Source: Sinomonas albida (GTDB lineage: Bacteria > Actinomycetota > Actinomycetes > Actinomycetales > Micrococcaceae). From it: a stretch of 64,000 nucleotides of DNA. The notes under the pieces were generated by a model that saw nothing but the letters and a program-made list of their open reading frames with translations, was not told the DNA's origin and searched no databases. The position numbers and the translations under genes were made by a program. Where the stretch lies: the NCBI RefSeq assembly GCF_004919045.1, contig NZ_SWDW01000016.1, forward strand, positions 1-64,000. Direction: 5' to 3'. Below are positions 33,935 to 42,007 of this stretch, in pieces (within the stretch, counting starts at the first letter, position 1; every line of letters begins with the position of its first letter).

Positions 33935-36136
33935 ATGGTGGACGGAACCGAGCACGCCCGGCACGAAAACGTAGACCAACTCCTCTTCGAGCTTGCGGAA
34001 CGGCACCGCGTCGCGACCTCGTTCTACGGGTGGGACGGCGCCGAGCGGGCCGTCTCCCCCGCGACGCTGCGCAAGGTCCTCGCCGCGCTCGGCGTCCCGA
34101 CCGACACCCCGGAGGCCGTCGAGGCGTCCCTCGCCGAGCACGATCTGGTCCCGTGGCGGCGCTTCCTGCCGCCCGTCGTCGTGCAGCGCGAGGGCTGGGA
34201 CTACCACGTGCGGGTGCACGTGCCCCATGGCTCGGACGTCCGGGTCTGGATCACGGCGGAGGACGGCAGCCACCACGAAGTGGCGCAGGAGGAGGACTGG
34301 GAGCAGCCGCGCGAGGTAGACGGCGTCTTGACCGGCCGCGCGACGTTCGCCCTCCCCCAGGACCTCCCGCTCGGCTGGCACACGCTGCACGCGCAGACCG
34401 AAGGCCGCACGGCCGAGTGCCCGCTTGTCGTGACGCCGGTGCGGCTCCACACAGAGCGGCTCGTGGACCGGCGGCGGTGGGGCGTCATGGCGCAGCTGTA
34501 TTCGGTGCGCTCGTCGCGCTCCTGGGGCATCGGCGACTTCGCCGACCTGGCAGACCTCGCCGCGGTCTCAGGGGCCGAGGGTGCCGACTTCGTGCTCGTG
34601 AACCCGCTCCACGCCGCCGAGCCGGCCCCGCCTGTGGAGGACTCTCCGTACCTTCCGACGTCGCGGCGCTTCTTCAACCCGCTCTACATCCGGGTCGAGG
34701 ACATCGTCGAATTCGGCTACCTCGAGCCCGCGGCCCGCGCCGAGATCGAGGAGCTGGCCGAGGGCATGCACCCCGCCAACCACGCCGCCGACCTGCTGGA
34801 CCGGAACACGAGCTTCGACGCGAAGCTCGGCGCGCTCGGGCTCGTGTTCGAGGTGCCGCGGAGCCCCGTGCGCGAGGCCCAATACCGGCGCTTCTGCGCT
34901 GAGCTGGGGCCGGGGCTCGACGACTTCGCCCTGTGGTGCGCGCTGCGGGAGGAGATGCCGGCGTCGTCGTCCGGGTGGGCTGAACTCGCCAGCCCCGGCG
35001 CGCCCGCCGTGGCCGCGCACCGAGCGCGGCTCGCGGAGCGGATCGAATTCTTCCGCTGGCTGCAGTGGATCTGCGACGACCAGCTCGAGACGGCGCAGCG
35101 CGCCGCCGCGCAGGCCGCGATGCGGCTCGGCATCGTGCACGATCTCGCGGTCGGCGTCGAGCCGCACGGCGCGGACTCGTGGATGCTGTCCGGGGTCTTG
35201 GCCCGCGGCGTCACGGTGGGCGCGCCGCCGGACGTCTTCAACCAGCAGGGCCAGAACTGGAGCCAGCCGCCGTGGCATCCGGGGCGGCTCGAGGCCTCGG
35301 GGTACGCGGCGTTCCGCGACATGCTCCGCACGATCCTGCGCCACGCGGGCGGGATCCGCGTCGACCATATTCTGGGCCTGTTCCGCCTGTGGTGGATCCC
35401 CGAGGGTGCCGGGCCCGACCAGGGCACCTACGTCTACTACGACCACGAGGCGCTCATCGGGATCCTGGCGCTCGAGGCGCAGCGGGCGGGGGCGATCGTC
35501 ATCGGGGAAGACCTCGGAGTTTTCGAGCCGTGGGTGCGCGACTACCTTTCCGAGCGCGGCATCTTCGGCACCTCGATCCTGTGGTTCGAGCACGACGACG
35601 GCGCTCCCCTTGCGCCCGAGCGGTACCGAACGCAGTGCCTCACGAGCGTCAACACGCACGATCTTCCGCCCACGGCCGGCTACCTCGCGGGCGAGCATGT
35701 GACGCTGCGGGAGTCGCTCGGGCTCCTGCGGCGGCCGGTCGACGAGGAGCGGGCGGCCGACGCCGCGGAGCAGGAGTCCGTGCTCGAGCGGGTCCGCGAG
35801 CGCGGCCTCCTCCCGCCGAGCGACGGGGCGATGGCCGGATCCGCGTCCGGACCGGGGCCGCACCCCGGCGCACGGTCGGCCGACGAGGTGCAGCGCATCG
35901 TCGAGGCGCTGTACGCGTTCACGGCGCTCACGCCGTCGTCCTTGCTCGGCGTCGCGCTCGTGGACGCGGTCGGCGAGACTCGCACGCAGAATCAGCCGGG
36001 GACGAGTCAGGAGTACCCGAACTGGCACATCCCGCTCGCGGGGCCGGACGGCAAGGCGGTCCTGCTCGACGGGCTCGCGGCCAACCCGCGCTTCGCGTCG
36101 CTCATGCGCACCATGCGGGAGTCGCTGCAAACCTAG
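33935..36136 (+). CDS. malQ: 4-alpha-glucanotransferase (amylomaltase)
   Basis: A 733-residue GH77 enzyme that transfers alpha-1,4-glucan segments during maltodextrin and glycogen metabolism. The N-terminal 150 residues form the extra beta-domain of actinobacterial MalQ. The catalytic barrel begins at WGVMAQLYSVRSSRSWGIGDFADL. The nucleophile lies in GIRVDHILGLFRLWWIP, the acid/base in VIGEDLGVFEPWVRDYL, and the conserved SVNTHDLPPTAGYLAGE follows. A Ser/Gly-rich insert occurs near residue 640. TACAGT 8-13 bp upstream of the ATG could be a -10 element of a near-leaderless transcript. Confidence 0.93.
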   Translation: MVDGTEHARHENVDQLLFELAERHRVATSFYGWDGAERAVSPATLRKVLAALGVPTDTPEAVEASLAEHDLVPWRRFLPPVVVQREGWDYHVRVHVPHGSDVRVWITAEDGSHHEVAQEEDWEQPREVDGVLTGRATFALPQDLPLGWHTLHAQTEGRTAECPLVVTPVRLHTERLVDRRRWGVMAQLYSVRSSRSWGIGDFADLADLAAVSGAEGADFVLVNPLHAAEPAPPVEDSPYLPTSRRFFNPLYIRVEDIVEFGYLEPAARAEIEELAEGMHPANHAADLLDRNTSFDAKLGALGLVFEVPRSPVREAQYRRFCAELGPGLDDFALWCALREEMPASSSGWAELASPGAPAVAAHRARLAERIEFFRWLQWICDDQLETAQRAAAQAAMRLGIVHDLAVGVEPHGADSWMLSGVLARGVTVGAPPDVFNQQGQNWSQPPWHPGRLEASGYAAFRDMLRTILRHAGGIRVDHILGLFRLWWIPEGAGPDQGTYVYYDHEALIGILALEAQRAGAIVIGEDLGVFEPWVRDYLSERGIFGTSILWFEHDDGAPLAPERYRTQCLTSVNTHDLPPTAGYLAGEHVTLRESLGLLRRPVDEERAADAAEQESVLERVRERGLLPPSDGAMAGSASGPGPHPGARSADEVQRIVEALYAFTALTPSSLLGVALVDAVGETRTQNQPGTSQEYPNWHIPLAGPDGKAVLLDGLAANPRFASLMRTMRESLQT

Positions 36137-36147
36137 CCCCCCACCCC

Positions 36148-36227
36148 CGTCTCGGGTACAGAAACTGCCCACCTGAGACGTCTCGGGTACAGAAACTCCC
36201 CTCCTGAGACGTCTCGGGTACAGATAC
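36148..36227 (-). repeat. 31-bp repeat array C (3 copies, minus orientation)
   Basis: CGTCTCGGGTACAGAAAC (core on the minus strand) begins at 36148, 36179 and 36210, exactly 31 bp apart; the last copy ends ...CAGATAC. The copies are joined by CCACCTGAGA-like segments so that GAGACGTCTC palindromes form at the junctions. The array begins 12 bp after the malQ stop, between malQ and a converging gene. Confidence 0.94.
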
Positions 36228-36235
36228 ACCCCAGA

Positions 36236-36334
36236 AGTCACCTTCTCGCGAATGGCAGTCACCTTCTCGCCGACAAGTCTGCGACGAGGGCACGTGGTTG
36301 CGGCACAGTGACTCGGGTCTGCGGGAAGGTGACT
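36236..36334. repeat. AGTCACCTTCTCGC repeats downstream of array C
   Basis: Direct copies of AGTCACCTTCTCGC occur at 36236-36249 and 36257-36270 (21-bp period). An inverted copy, GCGGGAAGGTGACT, lies at 36321-36334, 6 bp before the stop of the converging gene. The inverted pairs could form a stem with a loop of about 50 nt. No gene is seen in 36137-36339. Confidence 0.75.
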
Positions 36335-36339
36335 TCGCG

Positions 36340-36912
36340 CTAGGGCGCCGTGCCGTCGAGCCCCGACTCGAGGCACGCACGAACGAGGTCGCCTGCCGCC
36401 GCGGGGTCACTCACTGCCCCGACTGACGCGAGCACAAATCCCGGCGACAGCACGCGCCACCAGACCCCTCGCACCAGAAGCACCTCGGCGGTACCACGAA
36501 GGCTTCCGGTGGGTACACCCCGAGCGCTCGCCACGTCTTTCACTGCATCGCGGATGACGGCCCACGCGATGAGCTGCGGGTTCTCGCGAATCACGTTCCG
36601 CCGGACTGGCTGGAACCAGAGGTGGGCCTCGTCGTAGAGCGCACGGATCCGAGCATCGTCCGCGCGGACGGTCGGGACCACGGGCGGGTGGTCAGCCATT
36701 CCGTGCCATGCCTCGAGCCACTCGCGCGAGACGGCGGCGCGCTCGGCGGCGTCGAGGAGCTCCGACTGGTCGGGCACGTCGCCCATGAGACCAGGCGGGA
36801 CTCCACTGCCAGAATGCTCCAATCGAAGTGAGTCCCGGACATAGAGCGCGGCGTGCGTGCTCTGCCCGATGTCGGCTCGGAATTCCCACGACCTGGTTCC
36901 AGCGAGACGCAT
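36340..36912 (-). CDS. Hypothetical protein (190 aa)
   Basis: A soluble, Trp- and Arg-rich protein beginning MRLAGTRSWEFRADIGQSTHAALYV. It contains EWLEAWHGMADHPPVV near the middle and ends RACLESGLDGTAP. GAGGGGGG directly before the ATG at 36912 supports this start; the longer frame upstream reads through the repeat array D. No family was recognised. It is flanked by 31-bp arrays C (3' side) and D (5' side) and looks monocistronic. Confidence 0.72.
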   Translation of the reverse strand: MRLAGTRSWEFRADIGQSTHAALYVRDSLRLEHSGSGVPPGLMGDVPDQSELLDAAERAAVSREWLEAWHGMADHPPVVPTVRADDARIRALYDEAHLWFQPVRRNVIRENPQLIAWAVIRDAVKDVASARGVPTGSLRGTAEVLLVRGVWWRVLSPGFVLASVGAVSDPAAAGDLVRACLESGLDGTAP

Positions 36913-36992
36913 GTTCCCCCCCTCGGACCAGCCAGTATGCCGAAAGGGCGACGGCCAGGACAAGACTCCTTGCGCCCGAAGCTCCCTCGCCT

Positions 36993-37089
36993 CGTTTCGG
37001 GTACAGAAACTCCCCACCCTCAGACGTCTCGGGTACAGATCATCTGTACCCGAGACGCCTAGAAGAGCGAGTTGGTGTACCCGAGACAC
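36993..37089. repeat. 31-bp repeat array D with a 33-bp perfect palindrome
   Basis: Two minus-oriented cores (starting 36993 and 37025, 32 bp apart) are followed by two plus-oriented cores (GTACCCG at 37046 and 37077, 31 bp apart). The facing copies at 37025-37040 and 37042-37057 are perfect reverse complements around a single C, giving a 16-1-16 palindrome. The last copy is the GTTGGNGTACCCGAGAC variant seen in array E. It lies between two minus-strand genes, 80 bp upstream of one and 48 bp beyond the other. Confidence 0.93.
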
Positions 37090-37137
37090 TGATGAGCGGA
37101 CGGGTCTGCGTGACGACCCTTACCCACGTGGCGACCC

Positions 37138-37443
37138 CTACCCAGCTGTGAAGTCGTACTCCTGGAACGCGGCCACCTCGGTCTTCCAGCGGGACTCGAC
37201 GAACGCCACGTGCGCGGGATGCGCGTTGTAGGCGTCGTAGCCGGACTGATCGGCGAAGACCATCGAGAACTGCCAGTCGAGGTCGGCCTTCGCACTGATC
37301 TGCCGGTTCACCTCGAACTCGGCCACGCCATCGATGGCCGCCAGCGTCTCCGCAGCCGAGCGGAGAAACTCCGACTCCGCGGCCGAGCCGGGCTCGTGGA
37401 CAAGCCGGAAGACGACCGTGTGGCGGATAGGGACCGCGGTCAC
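37138..37443 (-). CDS. Dabb (stress-responsive alpha/beta barrel) domain protein
   Basis: A 101-residue protein matching the Dabb family: IRHTVVFRLVHEP at the N-terminus, the central FEVNRQISAKADLDWQFSMVFADQSGYDAYNAHPAHVAFV and a C-terminal strand. Members are dimeric ferredoxin-like barrels of varied function, often beside sugar isomerase and Gfo/Idh genes as here. The GTG at 37443 is chosen because AGGAG lies 5 nt before it. It probably belongs to the operon of the isomerase gene 96 bp upstream, although a hairpin lies between. Confidence 0.85.
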   Translation of the reverse strand: MTAVPIRHTVVFRLVHEPGSAAESEFLRSAAETLAAIDGVAEFEVNRQISAKADLDWQFSMVFADQSGYDAYNAHPAHVAFVESRWKTEVAAFQEYDFTAG

Positions 37444-37479
37444 TGCAGCTCCTCTCAAAGTCGGGACGCTTTCATGAGC

Positions 37480-37530
37480 GGACGACGGCGGAGCGCGGCT
37501 CCCAGCGTGAGCCGCCGCGCGCCGTCGTCC
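37480..37530 (-). terminator. Hairpin between isomerase and Dabb genes (GACGACGGCG stem)
   Basis: GGACGACGGCG (37480-37490) pairs with CGCCGTCGTCC (37520-37530). The interior adds a second helix (GAGCGCGGCT against AGCCGCCGC). It begins 9 bp after the isomerase stop. It uses the same stem sequence as the hairpins at 14585 and 48528. Confidence 0.55.
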
Positions 37531-37539
37531 GTGTTGTGG

Positions 37540-38544
37540 TCAGCCCTGGTTGCTGAAGGCTGCGTCGAAGGACTGGGTGCTGGGGGCGAAGTCGAACTTC
37601 TTGAGCGCGGCGAGGGCCTCGGGCGCGCCCTGGAGCCGGTCCATGCCGGCGTCCTCCCACTCGACCGAGATCGGCCCGTCGTAGCCGATCGCGGTCAGGG
37701 CCCGGAAGCAGTCCTCCCACGGCACGTCCCCGCGGCCGGCGGAGACGAAGTCCCAGCCGCGGTGCGGATCGCCCCAGGGAAGGTGCGAGGAGAGGATCCC
37801 GGCGCGGCCGTTGCCCATCCGCATCCGGGTGTCCTTGCAGTCCACGTGGTAGATCCGGTCCGCGAAATCGGTGATGAACGCGACCGGGTCCAGGCCCTGC
37901 CACATCATGTGGGACGGGTCCCAGTTCAGGCCGAACGCCGGCCGGTTCCCTACGGCGTCGAGGGCGCGCTGGGTGGACCAGTAGTCGTAGGCGATCTCGC
38001 TCGGGTGGACCTCGTGGGCGAAGCGGACCCCGCACTCGTCGAAGACGTCCAGGATCGGGTTCCACCGGTCGGCGAAGTCCTGATACCCGGCCTCGATCAC
38101 CTCGGCCGGGACGGGCGGGAACATGGCCACGTACTGCCAGATGCTCGATCCGGTGAACCCGACGACGGTCTTCACGCCCAGGGCCTTGGCGAGGCGCGCC
38201 GTGTTCTTCAGCTCCTCCGCAGCGCGCTGGCGCACGCCCTCGGGCTCGCCGTCGCCCCACACCCGCGAGCCGACGATCGCCTGGTGGCGGAAGTCGATCG
38301 GGTCATCGCACACGGCCTGGCCCTTGAGGTGGTTCGAGATCGCGAACAGCTTCAGGCCGTGGCGCTCCAGGATCCCGAGGCGCTCGGCGATGTACGACTC
38401 GTCGTCCCACCGCCACGCGTCCAGATGCTCGCCCGAGACGGCGATCTCGAGCCCGTCGTAGCCCCACTCCGAGGCATGCCGGGCGACCTCCTCGAGGGTC
38501 AGGTCGGCCCACTGGCCGGTGAACAGGGTGAACGGGCGGGGCAT
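37540..38544 (-). CDS. Sugar phosphate isomerase/epimerase (xylose isomerase-like TIM barrel)
   Basis: A 334-residue TIM barrel of the AP endonuclease 2/xylose isomerase-like family. It has GYDGLEIAV near the N-terminus, a metal-ligand glutamate in [14 protein letters not shown], a DPSHMMWQG segment, HVDCKDT and a C-terminal [12 protein letters not shown]. Such proteins isomerise, epimerise or dehydrate keto-sugars and cyclitols. GAGAGG precedes the ATG. It belongs with the two Gfo/Idh genes and second isomerase upstream in a ROK-controlled sugar module. The exact reaction is unknown. Confidence 0.85.
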   Translation of the reverse strand: MPRPFTLFTGQWADLTLEEVARHASEWGYDGLEIAVSGEHLDAWRWDDESYIAERLGILERHGLKLFAISNHLKGQAVCDDPIDFRHQAIVGSRVWGDGEPEGVRQRAAEELKNTARLAKALGVKTVVGFTGSSIWQYVAMFPPVPAEVIEAGYQDFADRWNPILDVFDECGVRFAHEVHPSEIAYDYWSTQRALDAVGNRPAFGLNWDPSHMMWQGLDPVAFITDFADRIYHVDCKDTRMRMGNGRAGILSSHLPWGDPHRGWDFVSAGRGDVPWEDCFRALTAIGYDGPISVEWEDAGMDRLQGAPEALAALKKFDFAPSTQSFDAAFSNQG

Positions 38545-38560
38545 GGGATTCCTCTCCTTG

Positions 38561-38782
38561 TGTGTATCTGCCGAGTGTGTATCTGCCGAGTGTGTTTCTG
38601 CACCCGAGGCTGTGGCTTCTCCGTCTCGGGTACAGATGATCTGTACCCGAGACGGTCAGAGGCGCGAGTTGGCGTACCCGAGACGGTCAGAGGCGCGAGT
38701 TGGCGTACCCGAGACCGTCAGAGGCGCGAGTTGGCGTACCCGAGACGGTCAGAGGCGCGAGTTGGCGTACCCGAGACGGTTA
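38561..38782. repeat. 31-bp repeat array E with a 35-bp perfect palindrome and degenerate half-length units
   Basis: Two 15-bp tandem units TGTGTATCTGCCGAG (38561-38575, 38576-38590) and TGTGTTTCTGCACCCGAG (38591-38608) are degenerate cores. A minus-oriented copy (38621-38637) faces a plus-oriented copy (38639-38655) around one G, a perfect 17-1-17 palindrome. Further plus copies GTTGGCGTACCCGAGACSG start at 38668, 38699, 38730 and 38761, 31 bp apart and in register with the palindrome arm. The last copy changes GGTCAGAGG to GGTTAGAGG, and its TTA (38780-38782) is the TAA stop of the next gene. Confidence 0.95.
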
Positions 38783-39928
38783 GAGGTGGACCGTGGCGGA
38801 CTTGGCGGCGGCGGATTCTTCGATCGCGGCGAGCACGCGCTGGACCTGAAGCCCCTCCTCGAACGACGGCGACGGCGCGGCACCGTCGCGGATCGCGAGC
38901 AGGAAGTCGCGGATCTGGTGCGTGAACGTGTGCTCCCATCCGATCACATGGCCCTGCGGCCACCACGCCTCCAGATACGGGTGCTCGGGCTCTGTCACGA
39001 CGATCCGCCGGAACCCCTGCTCCGCCGCCGGCCCAGTGCCGTCGAGGAACTCGAGCTCGTTGAGCCGCTCGAGGTCGAACGAGAGCGCCCCCGCGGACCC
39101 GTACACCTCGATCCGCAGCGAGTTCTTCCGGCCGAGCGCGACCCGGGAGGCCTCTATAGAGGCCACGGCACCGCCGGCGAGGACCAGCGTGGCCCACGCG
39201 GCGTCGTCGACCGTGACGTCCTCGACCCCCGACGGGCCGGGCCGGCGCCCCACGAACGTGTGCAGCCGCCCCGACGCCTCGGTGACCGTGTCGCCGAGGA
39301 GGAACTGGACCTGGTCGATCGCGTGCGAGGCGATGTCGCCCAGCGCCCCGGACCCGGCGGTCTCCTTGTGCAGCCGCCACGTCATGGGCGATTCGGAGTC
39401 GGCGAGCCAGTCCTGCAGGTACGACGCGCGGACCTCCCGGACCACGCCCAGCCGCCCGTCCGCGATGAGCTGGCACGCATACGCGAGGGCCGGCACCCGG
39501 CGGTAGTTGAACCCGACCATCGACTGGACCCCGCGACCGCGCGCGGCGGCCGCCGCGGCGACCATCCGCTCCGACTCCGCGAGCGAGTTCGCGAGCGGCT
39601 TCTCCACGAGCACGTGCTTGCCCGCCTCGAGGGCCGCGATCGCGATCTCGGCGTGCAGCCACCCCGGGGCACAGATGTCCACGATGTCGATGTCGTCCCG
39701 CGCGATCACCTCGCGCCAGTCCGTCGCTGACTCGGCCCACCCGTACCGGGCCGCCACCCCAGCGACCTGCTCGGCGTCCCGGCCCACGAGCACGCGCTGT
39801 TCAACCGCCGGCACGTCGAAGTAAGCGGCCACGTTCCGCCACGCCTGCGAATGCGCCTTGCCCATGAAGGCATACCCGATTCCGGCGACCCCGAGCGGGC
39901 CGCCGGGAGCGCCTGCCGAACCGCTCAT
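38780..39928 (-). CDS. Gfo/Idh/MocA family oxidoreductase (levoglucosan-dehydrogenase-like)
   Basis: A 382-residue NAD(P)-dependent sugar dehydrogenase. The Rossmann motif is GVAGIGYAFMGKAHSQAW (13-30), the EKP motif VLVEKPLANS (about 107), and a histidine-containing catalytic region SGALGDIASHAIDQVQFL follows. The FMGKAHSxA signature and overall pattern resemble levoglucosan dehydrogenase-type enzymes that oxidise C3 hydroxyls to 3-keto sugars; this is inference. The start overlaps the stop of the upstream dehydrogenase gene (ATGA). The stop codon lies inside a 31-bp repeat. Confidence 0.88.
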   Translation of the reverse strand: MSGSAGAPGGPLGVAGIGYAFMGKAHSQAWRNVAAYFDVPAVEQRVLVGRDAEQVAGVAARYGWAESATDWREVIARDDIDIVDICAPGWLHAEIAIAALEAGKHVLVEKPLANSLAESERMVAAAAAARGRGVQSMVGFNYRRVPALAYACQLIADGRLGVVREVRASYLQDWLADSESPMTWRLHKETAGSGALGDIASHAIDQVQFLLGDTVTEASGRLHTFVGRRPGPSGVEDVTVDDAAWATLVLAGGAVASIEASRVALGRKNSLRIEVYGSAGALSFDLERLNELEFLDGTGPAAEQGFRRIVVTEPEHPYLEAWWPQGHVIGWEHTFTHQIRDFLLAIRDGAAPSPSFEEGLQVQRVLAAIEESAAAKSATVHL

Positions 39929-41043
39929 GTGAGGACCCCGTCGAGTGTCGCTTCCTCGGGCGCCCAGTCTTCGGGGAGCGGAGCGGACGACGGCGCCGAG
40001 CTGGCGACGTCGGTGAACGCACCCGAGTCGATGGACTCGGAGATCGACACCATGGTGTCGAGCACGTGGTAGGCGAGCTGACCCGTGGCGCGGTGGAGTT
40101 CGCCGGCACGGATCGAGCGGGCCATGTCCAGCACGCCCATGCCCCGCCCGTTCGCCGGGCCGGTCGTCGGAACCTTGGTCCACTCGTGCTCGCCGGCCTT
40201 GCAGATCTCGAGATCGCCGTCGAAGTAGTTCGGGTCGGGGAGGGAGAGCGTGGCCTCGGACCCGGTGATCTCGACGAAGCCCACGCGAGAGCGCGGGGAC
40301 TCGAAGCTGAAGACGCTGTGCGAGGAGGCACCAGACTCGAACTCCGCCAAGGCGCTCACATGCGTGGGCACCTCGACCTCGAACTCCTCGCCGGCCTTCG
40401 GCCCCGACCCGATCACGCGAGTCGCCTTGGCCTTCGAGCCGAGCGCCGCGACCCGACGGATGCTGCCGAAGGTCTGCACGAGGGCCGTGAGGTAGTACGG
40501 ACCCATGTCGAACAGCGGGCCGGCGCCGCGCTGGAACAGGAACGCGGGGTTCGGGTGCCACGACTCGGGGCCCGGGTTCTGGAACACCGTCTGGGCCGTG
40601 AGCGGCACGCCGATGTCGCCGCGCTCGATCACCCGTCGCGCCGTCTGCAGGCCCGCTCCCAGGAAGGTGTCCGGGGCGCACCCAAGCCGCAGGCCGGCGT
40701 CGTCCGCTTCTTTGAGCAGCCCGAGCCCGCTCTCGCGGTCGAGCGAAAAGGGCTTCTCGCTCCACACGTGCTTGCCCGCGCGCACCGCGGCGGTGGCGAC
40801 CTCGACATGTGCCGCGGGGATGGTCAGGTTCACCACGATGTCGACGTCCGGGTGATTGAGCGCGAGCTCCGGGGCGCCGTGCTCGGCGATCCCGTACTCT
40901 TCGGCGCGGGCCTTGGCAGCCGCCGGGAACAGATCCGCGATCACGTGGACCTTGACGTCCGGGAACTTCGTGAGGTTGTCGAGGTACTGCTTGCTGATGA
41001 CGCCCGCGCCGATGATGGCGACGCCCACCGGTCCGCGGCTCAC
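39925..41043 (-). CDS. Gfo/Idh/MocA family oxidoreductase
   Basis: A 372-residue protein with Rossmann motif VAIIGAGVISKQYLDNL (8-24), the EKP motif VWSEKPFSLDRESG and an alpha/beta substrate domain. The substrate side has GAGPLFDMGPYYLTALVQ, which lacks the usual DxxxH histidine pair in the expected place (DMGPYYL instead of D-x-x-x-H). It may therefore act on a different substrate or reaction than its neighbour. The GTG start overlaps the isomerase gene stop (GTGA), so the three genes are translationally coupled. Confidence 0.87.
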   Translation of the reverse strand: MSRGPVGVAIIGAGVISKQYLDNLTKFPDVKVHVIADLFPAAAKARAEEYGIAEHGAPELALNHPDVDIVVNLTIPAAHVEVATAAVRAGKHVWSEKPFSLDRESGLGLLKEADDAGLRLGCAPDTFLGAGLQTARRVIERGDIGVPLTAQTVFQNPGPESWHPNPAFLFQRGAGPLFDMGPYYLTALVQTFGSIRRVAALGSKAKATRVIGSGPKAGEEFEVEVPTHVSALAEFESGASSHSVFSFESPRSRVGFVEITGSEATLSLPDPNYFDGDLEICKAGEHEWTKVPTTGPANGRGMGVLDMARSIRAGELHRATGQLAYHVLDTMVSISESIDSGAFTDVASSAPSSAPLPEDWAPEEATLDGVLT

Positions 41044-41801
41044 GCGGAAGCCCCAGAGTTCGCCGCGGCGGGAGCGCCAGCTTCAAGGTAGCGCAGCGAC
41101 TCCGCGACGCCCTCGAAGATGTCACCGGCGTACTCGTCGAACTCCACGACCCCGACCTCGAGGTGCTTCGCGGCACCGATCACGCCCCACACGTCGACCT
41201 CGCCCTGGCCCGCGGGGACCTGGGCGAAGCGGTCCCCGTTCAGGGGACCGTCCTTGATGTGGATGGCCACAACCCGCTCGCCGAGCCGCTCGAGCAGCGC
41301 GACGGGATCCACGCCCCCCTGGGCGGCCCAGTAGGTGTCGACTTCGAGGATCAGCTCGGGGTCGAGGAGCGACGCGAAGTACTCGAGCGCCGTGGTGCCC
41401 TCGACCTTCGACTCGAGCTCCCAGTTGTGGTTGTGGTAGCCCACGCGGATGCCGTACTCGGCCCCCTTCTTCGCGGCCGCGTTGAGGCGGGCGGCCGTGT
41501 CTCGGATCGTCTCGGCGTCCTGCCAGTGCTCGGCCGGGAGGTACGGATCGATCACCGTGCCGATGCCCAGGCGCTTCGCGGCGGCGAAGATCTCGTCCTG
41601 GTCCGAGGACAGCAGCGGCGCGTGTCCGGTCGGGGCGGTGAGGCCGTTCTCGGCAAACGCCGCCGCGAACTCCACGGCACGCTCGGCGAACTTGTAGGGC
41701 TCGACCTGGGTGAAGCCGATCTCGGCGAGCCGCCGGACCGCGCCCGGCAGGTCGGCCTCGATGGCTTCCCGGACGGTGTAGAGCTGGACGGAATAGGCCA
41801 T
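41040..41801 (-). CDS. Sugar phosphate isomerase/epimerase (TIM barrel)
   Basis: A 253-residue protein of the xylose isomerase-like family, first gene of the coupled cluster with two Gfo/Idh genes. Visible positions include MAYSVQLYTVREAIEADLPG, VGYHNHNWEL, a metal-ligand region ILEVDTYWAAQGG, AIHIKDGPL and a final VVEFDEYAGDIFEG. In analogous clusters such proteins carry out beta-elimination or hydration of 3-keto-glycosides, or isomerise keto-sugars. A much longer upstream frame overlapping the divergent regulator was rejected; the ATG at 41801 gives family length. Confidence 0.87.
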   Translation of the reverse strand: MAYSVQLYTVREAIEADLPGAVRRLAEIGFTQVEPYKFAERAVEFAAAFAENGLTAPTGHAPLLSSDQDEIFAAAKRLGIGTVIDPYLPAEHWQDAETIRDTAARLNAAAKKGAEYGIRVGYHNHNWELESKVEGTTALEYFASLLDPELILEVDTYWAAQGGVDPVALLERLGERVVAIHIKDGPLNGDRFAQVPAGQGEVDVWGVIGAAKHLEVGVVEFDEYAGDIFEGVAESLRYLEAGAPAAANSGASA

Positions 41802-42007
41802 GGGAACCAGTGTCCTCTCGGTAGATATCGGGTCGGTAGCGAGCCTCAAGCTAGGCAGTCGGCTAGGGTGAATGGCCTCAACGCCTGTGAGCTGCTTCAC
41901 TTGGCAGCGTAGAAGGACTTTTGACGGCACGCAAGCAAAAGTTGAAAAGTGCCCGTCGTGCTTTTGGTTTGTGGAATTGCGGAAGCCCCTGTGCGACACT
42001 ATGCTGC

